Assembly (NCBI GenBank): GCA_005240015.1
Contig: SBBV01000027.1
Span: 1-5,820 of the forward strand
Source: Candidatus Odyssella thessalonicensis
GTDB taxonomy: Bacteria; Pseudomonadota; Alphaproteobacteria; Bin65
Direction of reading: 5' to 3'
Length of the DNA: 5,820 bases
A program made the position numbers and the translations under genes. Of this stretch, positions 1 through 5,334 are shown piece after piece. Position 1 is the stretch's first letter; each line of letters begins with the position of its first letter. The notes beneath the pieces were generated by a model. The model ran no database searches and was not told the origin of the DNA. It saw only the letters and a program-made list of their open reading frames with translations.

Positions 1-888
1 ATCCTGCTGTTCGCGCTGGCACCCGATCTCCTGCTCGGCTGGACCAGCGCGTTCCGCCCGGACGAGAAGGACTTCGTGCCCGAGCGCTACGCGTCGCTGC
101 CCGAGGTGGGGCGCCTCACGGGCCGCGGCAGCACGGCCAATCTCGAAACCGTGCTGGCGCTCAGGCCCGATCTCATCATCGACTACGGCACGATCAACGC
201 CACCTATGTCTCGCTCGCCGACCGCGTGCAGCAGCAGACCGGAATCCCGTATCTGCTGCTCGACGGCAAGCTCGACCGCATCGCCGATTCGCTCTTGCTG
301 CTCGGCGAGGCCGTGGACCGGCGCGAGGTGGGCGAGGGCCACGCGGCCTATGCCAGCAACCTGCTGCGCGCGTTCGACCATGCGATCGGCGCCATCCTGG
401 CCGAGAAGCGCCCGCGCGTGTACTACGGCCGCGGCCCCTCCGGCCTGCAGACCGGGCTCGCCGGTTCGATCAACACCGAGATCATCGAGCGGGCGGGTGG
501 CGTCAACGTCGCGGCGTCACTCGGCCCGGGCGGGCTCGTCAACGTCTCGCTCGAGCAGGTGCTGGCCTGGAATCCCGACACGATCCTCACGATCGATCCG
601 GCGTTTCACCAGCGCGCGCGCACCGATTCGGCTTGGAAGGACGTGAAGGCGGTGCGCGAGAAGCGCGTCTACCTCTCGCCGAGCCTGCCGTTCGGCTGGA
701 TAGACTTCCCGCCGGCGATCAACCGGCTGCTCGGGCTGCAATGGCTCGCGCACCTTTTCTATCCGGAGCAGTTTCCTGACGACCTTCGGCCGATCGTCAA
801 GGATTTCCACCGCCGCTTCTATCACCGCGTGCCGACGGACAAGCAGCTCGAGCAGCTCCTCGCCAACGCGCTGCCGGCGGGGAAATGA
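1..888 (+). CDS. ABC importer substrate-binding protein, FecB/BtuF-like (COG0614), 5'-truncated by the window edge
   Basis: This is the periplasmic solute-binding subunit of a type II ABC importer; it captures the ligand and delivers it to the permease encoded next. The frame is open from base 1 and gives 295 residues. A GTG at 76 is in frame, but family-like sequence (LAPDLLLGW) lies before it, so the true start and signal peptide are off the window. Family features visible are the RPDLIIDYG segment (about residues 55-63 of the fragment), the central RVYYGRGPSGLQTG stretch, SLEQVLAWNPDTIL (183-196) and a C-terminal SLPFGWIDFPPAINRLLG motif (228-245). Family members usually have 300-370 residues, so roughly 30-70 are missing. 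The stop overlaps the permease start by 4 bp (ATGA), indicating translational coupling. The ligand cannot be read from sequence. This family is routinely labelled iron-siderophore, yet members bind molybdate/tungstate, Ni/Co complexes or cobalamin. The neighbouring regulator favours Mo/W. Confidence 0.9.
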   Translation: MLLFALAPDLLLGWTSAFRPDEKDFVPERYASLPEVGRLTGRGSTANLETVLALRPDLIIDYGTINATYVSLADRVQQQTGIPYLLLDGKLDRIADSLLLLGEAVDRREVGEGHAAYASNLLRAFDHAIGAILAEKRPRVYYGRGPSGLQTGLAGSINTEIIERAGGVNVAASLGPGGLVNVSLEQVLAWNPDTILTIDPAFHQRARTDSAWKDVKAVREKRVYLSPSLPFGWIDFPPAINRLLGLQWLAHLFYPEQFPDDLRPIVKDFHRRFYHRVPTDKQLEQLLANALPAGK

Positions 889-1898
889 GCCGCCGCCCGC
901 TCCTGGCGGCCGTCGTCGCCGTCGTTCTCCTGATCGCCGCTGTAATCCTCGCTTTTGCAATCGGGCGTTTTCCGATTTCGCCGGGCGAGCTCGCGACGCT
1001 GGTCTGGGCGAAGCTCACTGGCAGCGCGCACGGCCTTCCGCCCACCGCCGAGACCGTGCTGTTCCAGATCCGCGGGCCCCGCGTCGTCGCCGCACTGCTG
1101 GTCGGGGCAGCGCTGGCCGCGGCCGGCGCCGCGTATCAGAACCTCTTCCGCAACCCGCTCGTCTCGCCCGACATTCTCGGCGTCTCGGCCGGCGCCGCGC
1201 TCGGCGCGGCACTCGGCATCTTCCTCTCGCTCGATCTCTGGTGGATCCAGGGGCTCGCCTTCGCCTGGGGGCTCGGCGCGGTGGCGGCGGTCTACCTCAT
1301 CGGCCAGGCCGTGCGCGGACACGATCCCATCCTCGTGCTGATCCTCGCCGGCGTCGTGATCGGCGCGCTGCTCGGCAGCGTGCTCGCGCTCCTGAAGTAC
1401 CTTGCCGATCCCTACAACCAGCTGCCCGCGATCACGTTCTGGCTCTTGGGCTCGCTCGCCGCCACCAATCTCGGCGACATCGCGACCACGTTCGTCCCGG
1501 TGCTGATCGGGCTCGTGCCGCTCTGGCTCCTGCGCTGGCGCATGAACCTGATGGCGCTCGGCGACGAGGAGGCGAAGTCGCTCGGCGTTGACGTCGTGCG
1601 CGTGCGGCTTGCGGTGATCGGGGCCGCAACCTTGATGACCGCCGCCGTCGTCTCGATCAGCGGCATCGTCGGCTGGATCGGCCTGCTCGTGCCGCATTTC
1701 GCGCGCCTCCTCGCCGGGCCCAACTTCACGCGGCTCCTGCCGACGGCGGTGTTGCTCGGCGCGGCATTCCTGCTGCTGGTCGACACGTTGGCGCGCACCA
1801 TGGCGCGCATCGAAGTGCCGTTGGGTGTGCTCACCGCCTTCATCGGCACGCCGTTCTTCATCTGGCTGCTCGCGACCGCGCGGCGGAGCTGGCAATGA
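885..1898 (+). CDS. ABC importer permease, FecCD/BtuC family
   Basis: This inner-membrane permease works as a homodimer that forms the translocation path for the ligand brought by the binding protein. It has 337 residues, the normal family length, and is hydrophobic throughout, consistent with about ten helices. Family signatures appear in order: RGPRVVAALLVG (63-74), NLFRNPLVSPDILG (86-99), a Gly/Ala-rich helix after it, FWLLGSL (185-191), the ATPase-coupling segment LGDEEAKSLGVDV (225-237), GIVGWIGLLVPHFAR (260-274) and the C-terminal VPLGVLTAFIGTPFF (311-325). The ATG at 885 overlaps the previous stop (ATGA) and sits just after a purine-rich GGCGGGGAA. Its own stop overlaps the ATPase start by 4 bp, so the three genes form one transcriptional unit. 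It is intact, with no sign of decay. The family is certain; the substrate is not. Confidence 0.95.
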   Translation: MSRRPLLAAVVAVVLLIAAVILAFAIGRFPISPGELATLVWAKLTGSAHGLPPTAETVLFQIRGPRVVAALLVGAALAAAGAAYQNLFRNPLVSPDILGVSAGAALGAALGIFLSLDLWWIQGLAFAWGLGAVAAVYLIGQAVRGHDPILVLILAGVVIGALLGSVLALLKYLADPYNQLPAITFWLLGSLAATNLGDIATTFVPVLIGLVPLWLLRWRMNLMALGDEEAKSLGVDVVRVRLAVIGAATLMTAAVVSISGIVGWIGLLVPHFARLLAGPNFTRLLPTAVLLGAAFLLLVDTLARTMARIEVPLGVLTAFIGTPFFIWLLATARRSWQ

Positions 1899-2710
1899 AG
1901 CTCGCGGTCCGCGATCTCGCCTTCGGCTATCCGGGCAAGCGCGTCGGCCAAGGGGTCACGCTCGAGCTCGGCGAGGGCGAAGTCGTCTGCCTGCTCGGCC
2001 CCAATGGCGGCGGCAAGACGACCCTGTTCAAGACCATGCTCGGCCTCATCCCAGCGCAGGGCGGCGAGATCCGCTATGGCGACGCGCCGCTCGCGCGCCT
2101 TGCGCACGCCGAGGTGGCGCGCATCGCCGGCTACGTGCCGCAGGCGCAGACCGGCTATTTCCCGTTCACGGTGTTCGACGTGGTGCTCATGGGCCGCGCC
2201 GCGCACCTCGGGCCCTTCGCCGCGCCGGGCAAGCGCGACCGCGAGATCGCGCGCGAGGCGCTCGCCACGATCGGCATCGAGCGCCTCGCCGATGCGGTCT
2301 ACACGCGCATCAGCGGCGGCGAGCGGCAGATGACGCTGATCGCGCGCGCACTCGCGCAGCAGCCGCACATCCTGGTGATGGACGAGCCCACGGCGAGCCT
2401 CGATTTCGGCAATCAGGTGCGCGTCCTGGAGCGCATTCAATCGCTGGCGCGCGCGGGCCTGGCGATCGTGCTCTCGACCCACGATCCCGACCAGGCGTTC
2501 CTCGTCGCCGACCGCGTCGCGATGCTGCACGAGGGCCGGCTCGTGCGCCTGGGTCCGCCGGCCGAGACGATCACGCCGGAGAGCTTGAAGCTCGTCTACG
2601 GGGTCGACATTGCCGTCGTCGAGATCGCCGCGGGCGCCGTCACGCGCCGCGTCTGCGTGCCATCGCTTTCGCCTAGGCGCCGTTCCACACCACCCGGCCC
2701 AACGCACTGA
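1895..2710 (+). CDS. ABC importer ATP-binding protein (FecE/BtuD-like)
   Basis: This cytoplasmic ATPase energises the permease and has 271 residues. All nucleotide-binding motifs are present: Walker A GPNGGGKTT (35-43), Q-loop YVPQ (Gln83), signature ISGGERQ (139-145), Walker B ILVMDEP (159-165) with Glu164 as the expected catalytic base, D-loop SLD (168-170) and switch STHD (His196). The Walker A reads GGGKTT rather than the common GAGKST, which is tolerated. A GGAG at 1885-1888 lies 6 bases before the ATG, which overlaps the permease stop (ATGA). The domain ends around VRRVCVPSL-like sequence (TRRVCVPSL); the last dozen or so residues (SPRRRSTPPGPTH) are Pro/Arg-rich and are encoded where the gene runs 38 bp into the 3' end of the convergent regulator. 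That tail is probably incidental read-through to the first available stop. The neighbouring permease identifies it as the importer ATPase. Confidence 0.95.
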   Translation: MKLAVRDLAFGYPGKRVGQGVTLELGEGEVVCLLGPNGGGKTTLFKTMLGLIPAQGGEIRYGDAPLARLAHAEVARIAGYVPQAQTGYFPFTVFDVVLMGRAAHLGPFAAPGKRDREIAREALATIGIERLADAVYTRISGGERQMTLIARALAQQPHILVMDEPTASLDFGNQVRVLERIQSLARAGLAIVLSTHDPDQAFLVADRVAMLHEGRLVRLGPPAETITPESLKLVYGVDIAVVEIAAGAVTRRVCVPSLSPRRRSTPPGPTH

Positions 2711-3563
2711 CGTCGTAGCCGCCGAGCGCTGCGGCGCGGCGCTTGAACGCGGGTGTAGCGGCGAAGCGGAACAGCGCCTGCGCCGGCGCCTCGAAATAGC
2801 TCTTGCGCCGCATCGCGAGATCGAAGCGCTCCTCGGCGAGTGGCACGAAGGCCAAGCGGAATCGGCGGGCCACCGCCTCGACCGCCAGCCCCGCATCGGC
2901 GCGGCCCTCGACAATGGCGAGGCCGACGTCGGTCTCGCTCAACACCGGCGGATGCACGAAATTCATGTCGGCCGGCTTCAGGCGCGCCTCGGCGAGGAAG
3001 CTCAGCAGCAGAAGATGGCTGCCGGCCGAGGGCTGGCGCAGCATGAAGCGCGCTCTCTTGCGCTTCAGATCGGCGATGCGGCGGAGCTTCAGCGGATTGC
3101 CGGGCGCCAGCACGAGCCCCTGGCGGCGCTCGGCCCAGTGGATGAGCACGACGTCGCGCAGGCCCGCGGCCTCGCGCAGCACCGGCACATTGTATTCGCC
3201 GGTCTTGGCGTCGCGCACATGGAGCCCGGCCATCAGCGCTTCGCCGGCCGCGAGCTGCTTCAATCCGTCGAGGCTGCCGCTCGCGCGCAACGCGAGCCCG
3301 CAGCCGGATTCGCCGACGGCCCAGTCGAGCAGCGGGTCGTGGCTGCCCGCCACCACCGGCGCCGGCGGCCGCGTCTCGAAGCCGAGCCCGGCATAATCGG
3401 TGTTCTCGGCCACCCACAGGTCGATGAGGTACTTCGGGAACAACCACTTCCCGGTGACGCGCGAGCACGGAATGCGCCGAGCACGCAGCAGCGCGTAGAC
3501 CTTGCGCTGCTTGATGCGCAGGTAGTCGGCCACCTCCTTCGTGCTCATGAATTCGCGCGCCAC
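2673..3563 (-). CDS. Transcriptional regulator with excisionase-type HTH and molybdate-binding-like PBP domain (COG1910)
   Basis: This is a predicted cytoplasmic one-component DNA-binding sensor of 296 residues. Residues 7-50 form a MerR/excisionase-like helix-turn-helix (STKEVADYLRIKQRKVYALL, then VTGKWLFP at 36-43). The rest, from about 70 onward, is a PBP_like (PF12727/COG1910) module: GLHVRDAKTGEYNVP, GLVLAPGNPL, a DLKRKRARFMLRQPSAGS stretch, GLAIVEGRADAGLAVEA and FVPLAEERFDLA. COG1910 domains resemble molybdate-binding proteins, so an oxyanion effector is likely. No signal peptide is seen, which fits a cytosolic sensor. I chose the GTG at 3563 because GGGGGA (3568-3573) lies just upstream. 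The in-frame ATG at 3548 would give MSTKEVADYL, a natural domain start, but has no ribosome site at proper spacing. It converges on the importer operon, overlapping its end by 38 bp. Control of that operon is an inference. Confidence 0.88.
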   Translation of the reverse strand: MAREFMSTKEVADYLRIKQRKVYALLRARRIPCSRVTGKWLFPKYLIDLWVAENTDYAGLGFETRPPAPVVAGSHDPLLDWAVGESGCGLALRASGSLDGLKQLAAGEALMAGLHVRDAKTGEYNVPVLREAAGLRDVVLIHWAERRQGLVLAPGNPLKLRRIADLKRKRARFMLRQPSAGSHLLLLSFLAEARLKPADMNFVHPPVLSETDVGLAIVEGRADAGLAVEAVARRFRLAFVPLAEERFDLAMRRKSYFEAPAQALFRFAATPAFKRRAAALGGYDVSALGRVVWNGA

Positions 3564-3567
3564 GGCT

Positions 3568-3573
3568 TCCCCC
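3568..3573 (-). promoter_or_regulatory. Candidate ribosome binding site of the HTH/PBP regulator
   Basis: Read on the minus strand this is GGGGGA followed by AGCC, four bases before the GTG at 3563. The spacing is short but usable. It would lie 19 bases from the alternative ATG at 3548, too far to serve it. This is the only local argument for choosing the GTG. Confidence 0.4.
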
Positions 3574-3754
3574 GCGCTCGGTGCCGCGAGCGTGCCGGGG
3601 CGGCGGCGCCCGTGTCAACGTACGCAGCAAAGGCAGAGTGAACAGGAGGCGGGAAGCCGGGGAGCGGAAGGTTCACCGCGAAGGCATGAAGCCACGATGG
3701 CGGCAAGGGATGGATTGCGCCGAGAAGCGCGCCAATACGGCCTCCTTCTCTTCC

Positions 3755-4070
3755 TTCGTGCGCGCGTTCGCGCGGGACACCGGCGCCGCTGGCGCCGACG
3801 CGCCGTCTCGTCGTGCGCGGCTTCTACCGCTTCGTGCGCAATCCGATGTATGTCGCCGTGACGCTTCTGATCCTCGGCCAAGCGCTGCTTTTCGGCGATT
3901 GGCGCCTCGCGGTCTATGCCGTTGTGTTCTGGCTCTGCTGCCACATGTTCGTCGTGACCTACGAGGAGCCAACCCTGCATCGCACCTATGGCGCCGAATA
4001 CGAGGCTTATCGCGCCGGCGTCGGGCGATGACTGCCGCGCCTTACGCCGTGGCGCCCGGGCAGTGGCTGA
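3755..4070 (+). pseudogene. Decayed isoprenylcysteine carboxyl methyltransferase-family (ICMT/PEMT-like) membrane protein, C-terminal remnant
   Basis: The frame through 3774-4031 encodes the conserved C-terminal half of the ICMT/phospholipid methyltransferase family, which uses S-adenosylmethionine at the membrane. Visible features are GTPAPLAPTRRLVVRG, the hallmark YRFVRNPMYVAV, a membrane hairpin (LLILGQALLF, then VYAVVFWLCCHMFVV) and YEEPTLHRTYGAEYEAY. Three defects are seen. The N-terminal 70-100 residues with their membrane helices are absent upstream. FVRAFA (3755-3772) reads in another frame just before GTPAP, implying a +1 frameshift near 3773. TGA at 4029-4031 sits where a Trp would fit, and the same frame then continues as LPRLTPWRPGSG to a second stop at 4068-4070, which looks like the lost C-terminus. 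The longest intact frame starts at a GTG (3813, 72 codons) with no ribosome site. A functional short protein is possible but unlikely. Confidence 0.75.
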
Positions 4071-4122
4071 TGCTTGCTTTCGGCGCCGCGCGGCCCCAAT
4101 TGCGGTGGGAGCCTCTTCGCCC

Positions 4123-4127
4123 GGAGA
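4123..4127 (+). promoter_or_regulatory. Ribosome binding site of the glutathione peroxidase gene
   Basis: GGAGA lies six bases before the ATG at 4134. It fixes that start against an in-frame TTG at 4074, which lacks such a site and would place non-signal sequence ahead of a clear signal peptide. Confidence 0.65.
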
Positions 4128-4133
4128 AATTTA

Positions 4134-4700
4134 ATGCGCCGCCTTGCCTGCTTCGCGCTTGTGCTCGTGCTCCTCGCCGCGGCGCCGGCTGCGGCCGAGG
4201 AGAGGATCGACTGGGCCAAGGGGCCGTTGCCCGCGATCGACGGGCGCACGCATGCGCCGGCGCTGTTCCAGAACAAGGTCGTGCTCGTCGTCAACACGGC
4301 CTCGTTCTGCGGCTACACCGGCCAATACGAGGATCTGCAGAAGCTGTGGCGGAGATACCGCGAGAAGGGCCTCGTCGTCTTGGGCGTGCCGGCCAACGAT
4401 TTCGGCGCGCAGGAGCCGGGCAGCAATGCCGAGATCAAGAGCTTCTGCGAGCTCAACTACGGCGTCGATTTTCCGCTGCTCGAGAAGCAGACCGTGGTGG
4501 GAGTGAAGGCGCACCCCCTCTACCGCTGGGCCGCGGCACGCACCGGCCCCGCGGGTGTACCGCGCTGGAACTTCCACAAGCTGCTGATCGGCCGCGACGG
4601 CAGGCTCATCGCCTGGTTCTCGACCCAGACGCCGCCGCTCGATGCCACGATCGCCGGCGCGGTCGAGAAAGCGCTCGCGGGGCCGAGCAGCAACGACTGA
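4134..4700 (+). CDS. Exported glutathione peroxidase-family thiol peroxidase
   Basis: The product has 188 residues and reduces hydrogen or lipid hydroperoxides. Residues 1-21 are a Sec signal peptide (two Arg, a hydrophobic core, then APAAA before EE), so the mature enzyme should act in the periplasm. The fold's motifs are in order: NTASFCGYT with peroxidatic Cys59 (Cys, not selenocysteine), VPANDFGAQEPGSN with Gln93, and VPRWNFHKLLI with Trp145 and Asn146, completing the Cys-Gln-Trp-Asn tetrad. Cys105 in FCELNYGVDFPLL lies 46 residues after Cys59, the same spacing and context as the Cys36/Cys82 pair of yeast Gpx3/Orp1. A thioredoxin-like reductant is therefore more likely than glutathione. 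The start is set by GGAGA at 4123-4127. The gene stands alone: the upstream neighbour is a decayed gene and a hairpin follows 20 bases after the stop. The family is secure; the in vivo reductant is inferred. Confidence 0.95.
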   Translation: MRRLACFALVLVLLAAAPAAAEERIDWAKGPLPAIDGRTHAPALFQNKVVLVVNTASFCGYTGQYEDLQKLWRRYREKGLVVLGVPANDFGAQEPGSNAEIKSFCELNYGVDFPLLEKQTVVGVKAHPLYRWAAARTGPAGVPRWNFHKLLIGRDGRLIAWFSTQTPPLDATIAGAVEKALAGPSSND

Positions 4701-4720
4701 ACCAAGATCCGAAAAAGCGA

Positions 4721-4751
4721 AGCGGCCCATCCGGTCTGGGGATGGGCCGCT
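4721..4751 (-). terminator. Rho-independent terminator between two convergent genes
   Basis: A perfect 12-bp stem (AGCGGCCCATCC at 4721-4732 against GGATGGGCCGCT at 4740-4751) encloses a 7-base loop. On the minus strand it is followed after a few bases by TTTTT (complement of 4712-4716), so it is a canonical terminator for the small secreted-protein gene ending at 4778. On the plus strand it begins 20 bases after the peroxidase stop but has no T-run, so termination in that direction would be weaker. Confidence 0.85.
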
Positions 4752-4777
4752 CGCGATTCGGGCTGGCCGGGCCGCGC

Positions 4778-5020
4778 TTAGTAGCAGGTGTACCGGTAGC
4801 GATAGCGCCAGCGGTAGCCGTCGGTCACGTAGACGTAGCGGTAGAGGCAGTTGCCGCGCCAGAACGTGCCGTAGCGGTAGTAGTAGTGGCCGGCCTGGGC
4901 GACGCCGGGCGCCGAGGTCACCTCGGGGCCGATCTCGGCGGCCGGGGTGGCCGCCGAGGCAGTACCCGCAAGGCCGATCGCAAGCGCGGCCGCGGCGGTG
5001 AGGGTGAGCAGGCTCTTCAT
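4778..5020 (-). CDS. Small secreted Tyr/Arg-rich protein of unknown function
   Basis: This encodes 80 residues and I do not recognise a family. Residues 1-23 are a clear Sec signal peptide (MKSLLTLTAAAALAIGLAG, cleavage after ASA). A short Ala/Pro/Glu linker (24-44) follows. Residues 45-80 contain 12 Tyr, 7 Arg, 2 Trp and 2 Cys (58 and 79), with an alternating RYRYRY stretch at 72-77. The tail could form a beta-hairpin or a cationic aromatic surface, and the two Cys could make a disulfide in the periplasm. The start is supported by GAAGGA on the minus strand (5029-5034), eight bases before the ATG, and the gene ends ahead of a good terminator, so it looks like a genuine monocistronic gene. 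A pair of dyads lies about 95-135 bp upstream. Binding to anionic envelope polymers or metals is conceivable, but nothing in the sequence establishes it. Confidence 0.8.
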   Translation of the reverse strand: MKSLLTLTAAAALAIGLAGTASAATPAAEIGPEVTSAPGVAQAGHYYYRYGTFWRGNCLYRYVYVTDGYRWRYRYRYTCY

Positions 5021-5028
5021 GGCGGTGG

Positions 5029-5034
5029 TCCTTC
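5029..5034 (-). promoter_or_regulatory. Ribosome binding site of the Tyr/Arg-rich protein gene
   Basis: On the minus strand this reads GAAGGA, eight bases before the ATG at 5020. It supports this small frame as a translated gene. Confidence 0.6.
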
Positions 5035-5113
5035 ACGTTCGGGTTGGTCCGTCGAGGCGCTGTCGTTTCGCCTCATCTGACGCGGACTATGCCCGAACCC
5101 GCTCTCTGCCGCA

Positions 5114-5153
5114 GTGAAGCGGTTCACCGGCGGTTGATGAAGTGGTTCACAGG
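5114..5153. promoter_or_regulatory. Tandem pair of dyad motifs, candidate operator
   Basis: Two copies of a 17-base motif, GTGAAGCGGTTCACCGG (5114-5130) and ATGAAGTGGTTCACAGG (5137-5153), share 14 of 17 bases. They are offset by 23 bp, about two helical turns. Each contains the inverted pair TGAA-N4-TTCA. Same-face tandem dyads in an intergenic region upstream of the Tyr/Arg-rich gene suggest two dimer sites for a regulator. The regulator is unknown. Confidence 0.5.
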
Positions 5154-5164
5154 CCCGCATTAAC

Positions 5165-5253
5165 CATCATCCCGAGCGCAGCGAAGGTCTTGCTTCAACC
5201 GCCGAACGCGCTCGCCGCCGGAGGCTAGATCCTTCGCTTCGCTCAGGATGACG
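5165..5253. repeat. REP-like imperfect inverted repeat
   Basis: The left arm TCATCCCGAGCGCAGCGAAGG (5167-5187) is the near reverse complement of the right arm CCTTCGCTTCGCTCAGGATGA (5231-5251), with two mismatches in 21 bases; similarity fades just outside. The arms flank 43 bases of GC-rich sequence. The pattern matches short intergenic palindromes that are abundant in GC-rich proteobacterial genomes. The transcript could fold into a long stem. No transposase is nearby, so it would be a non-autonomous or structural repeat. Confidence 0.65.
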
Positions 5254-5334
5254 ACCCAGAAAGAACAGTTGCGCGCGGCGGAAGGCGCCGACAAGTTCGG
5301 CGCGTCGACACGCGGGTCCGCGGGCAAGCGGGGA

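Larger units (their letters stand above)
5021..5334. other. Gene-free stretch between two divergent genes
   Basis: These 314 bases separate the minus-strand secreted-protein gene from the plus-strand glycosyltransferase. They hold the 5' leader of the former, a tandem pair of dyads (5114-5153) and a REP-like inverted repeat (5165-5253). I see no convincing RNA gene and no clear -10/-35 pair for either gene. A CATAGT on the minus strand (5085-5090) could be a -10 element but lacks a good -35 element at 17 bp. Confidence 0.6.

Noticed and set aside
822..1895. A 357-codon minus-strand frame opposite the permease
   Set aside because: It is hydrophilic and rich in Glu/Arg/His/Gly as the exact complement of hydrophobic membrane codons, so it is a shadow frame.
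1412..2914. A 500-codon open frame on the minus strand opposite the permease and ATPase
   Set aside because: It is antisense to two genes with complete family motifs, with Arg/Ala-rich low-complexity sequence and no domain features.
3613..3618. A TTGACA -35 box on the minus strand for the regulator
   Set aside because: At 16-18 bp downstream there is only GC-rich sequence with no -10-like hexamer, so one perfect hexamer is not enough to call a promoter.
2610..3641. A 343-codon plus-strand frame opposite the HTH/PBP regulator
   Set aside because: The minus strand here carries clear HTH and PBP_like motifs. The plus frame has none and lacks a sensible start.
4029..4031. TGA as a selenocysteine codon in the methyltransferase remnant
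   Set aside because: The family uses no selenocysteine here, a Trp fits better, and I see no obvious SECIS-like hairpin right after it. The gene is also otherwise decayed.
4074..4133. A TTG start extending the peroxidase by 20 residues
   Set aside because: It has no ribosome site and would put non-signal sequence before a textbook signal peptide. The ATG at 4134 has GGAGA at proper spacing.
3581..5080. A 499-codon open frame on the plus strand
   Set aside because: It crosses the methyltransferase remnant, the peroxidase and the secreted-protein gene out of frame. Its product is Arg/Ala/Gly-rich, typical of shadow frames in GC-rich DNA.
5114..5153. The 23-bp-period repeat as a minimal CRISPR array
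   Set aside because: Only two imperfect 17-base copies with a 6-base gap, and no cas genes. Tandem operators fit better.
5160..5167. TTAACCAT as a CtrA half-site
   Set aside because: The second half at the required spacing is missing, and an isolated 8-mer next to a repeat arm is weak evidence.
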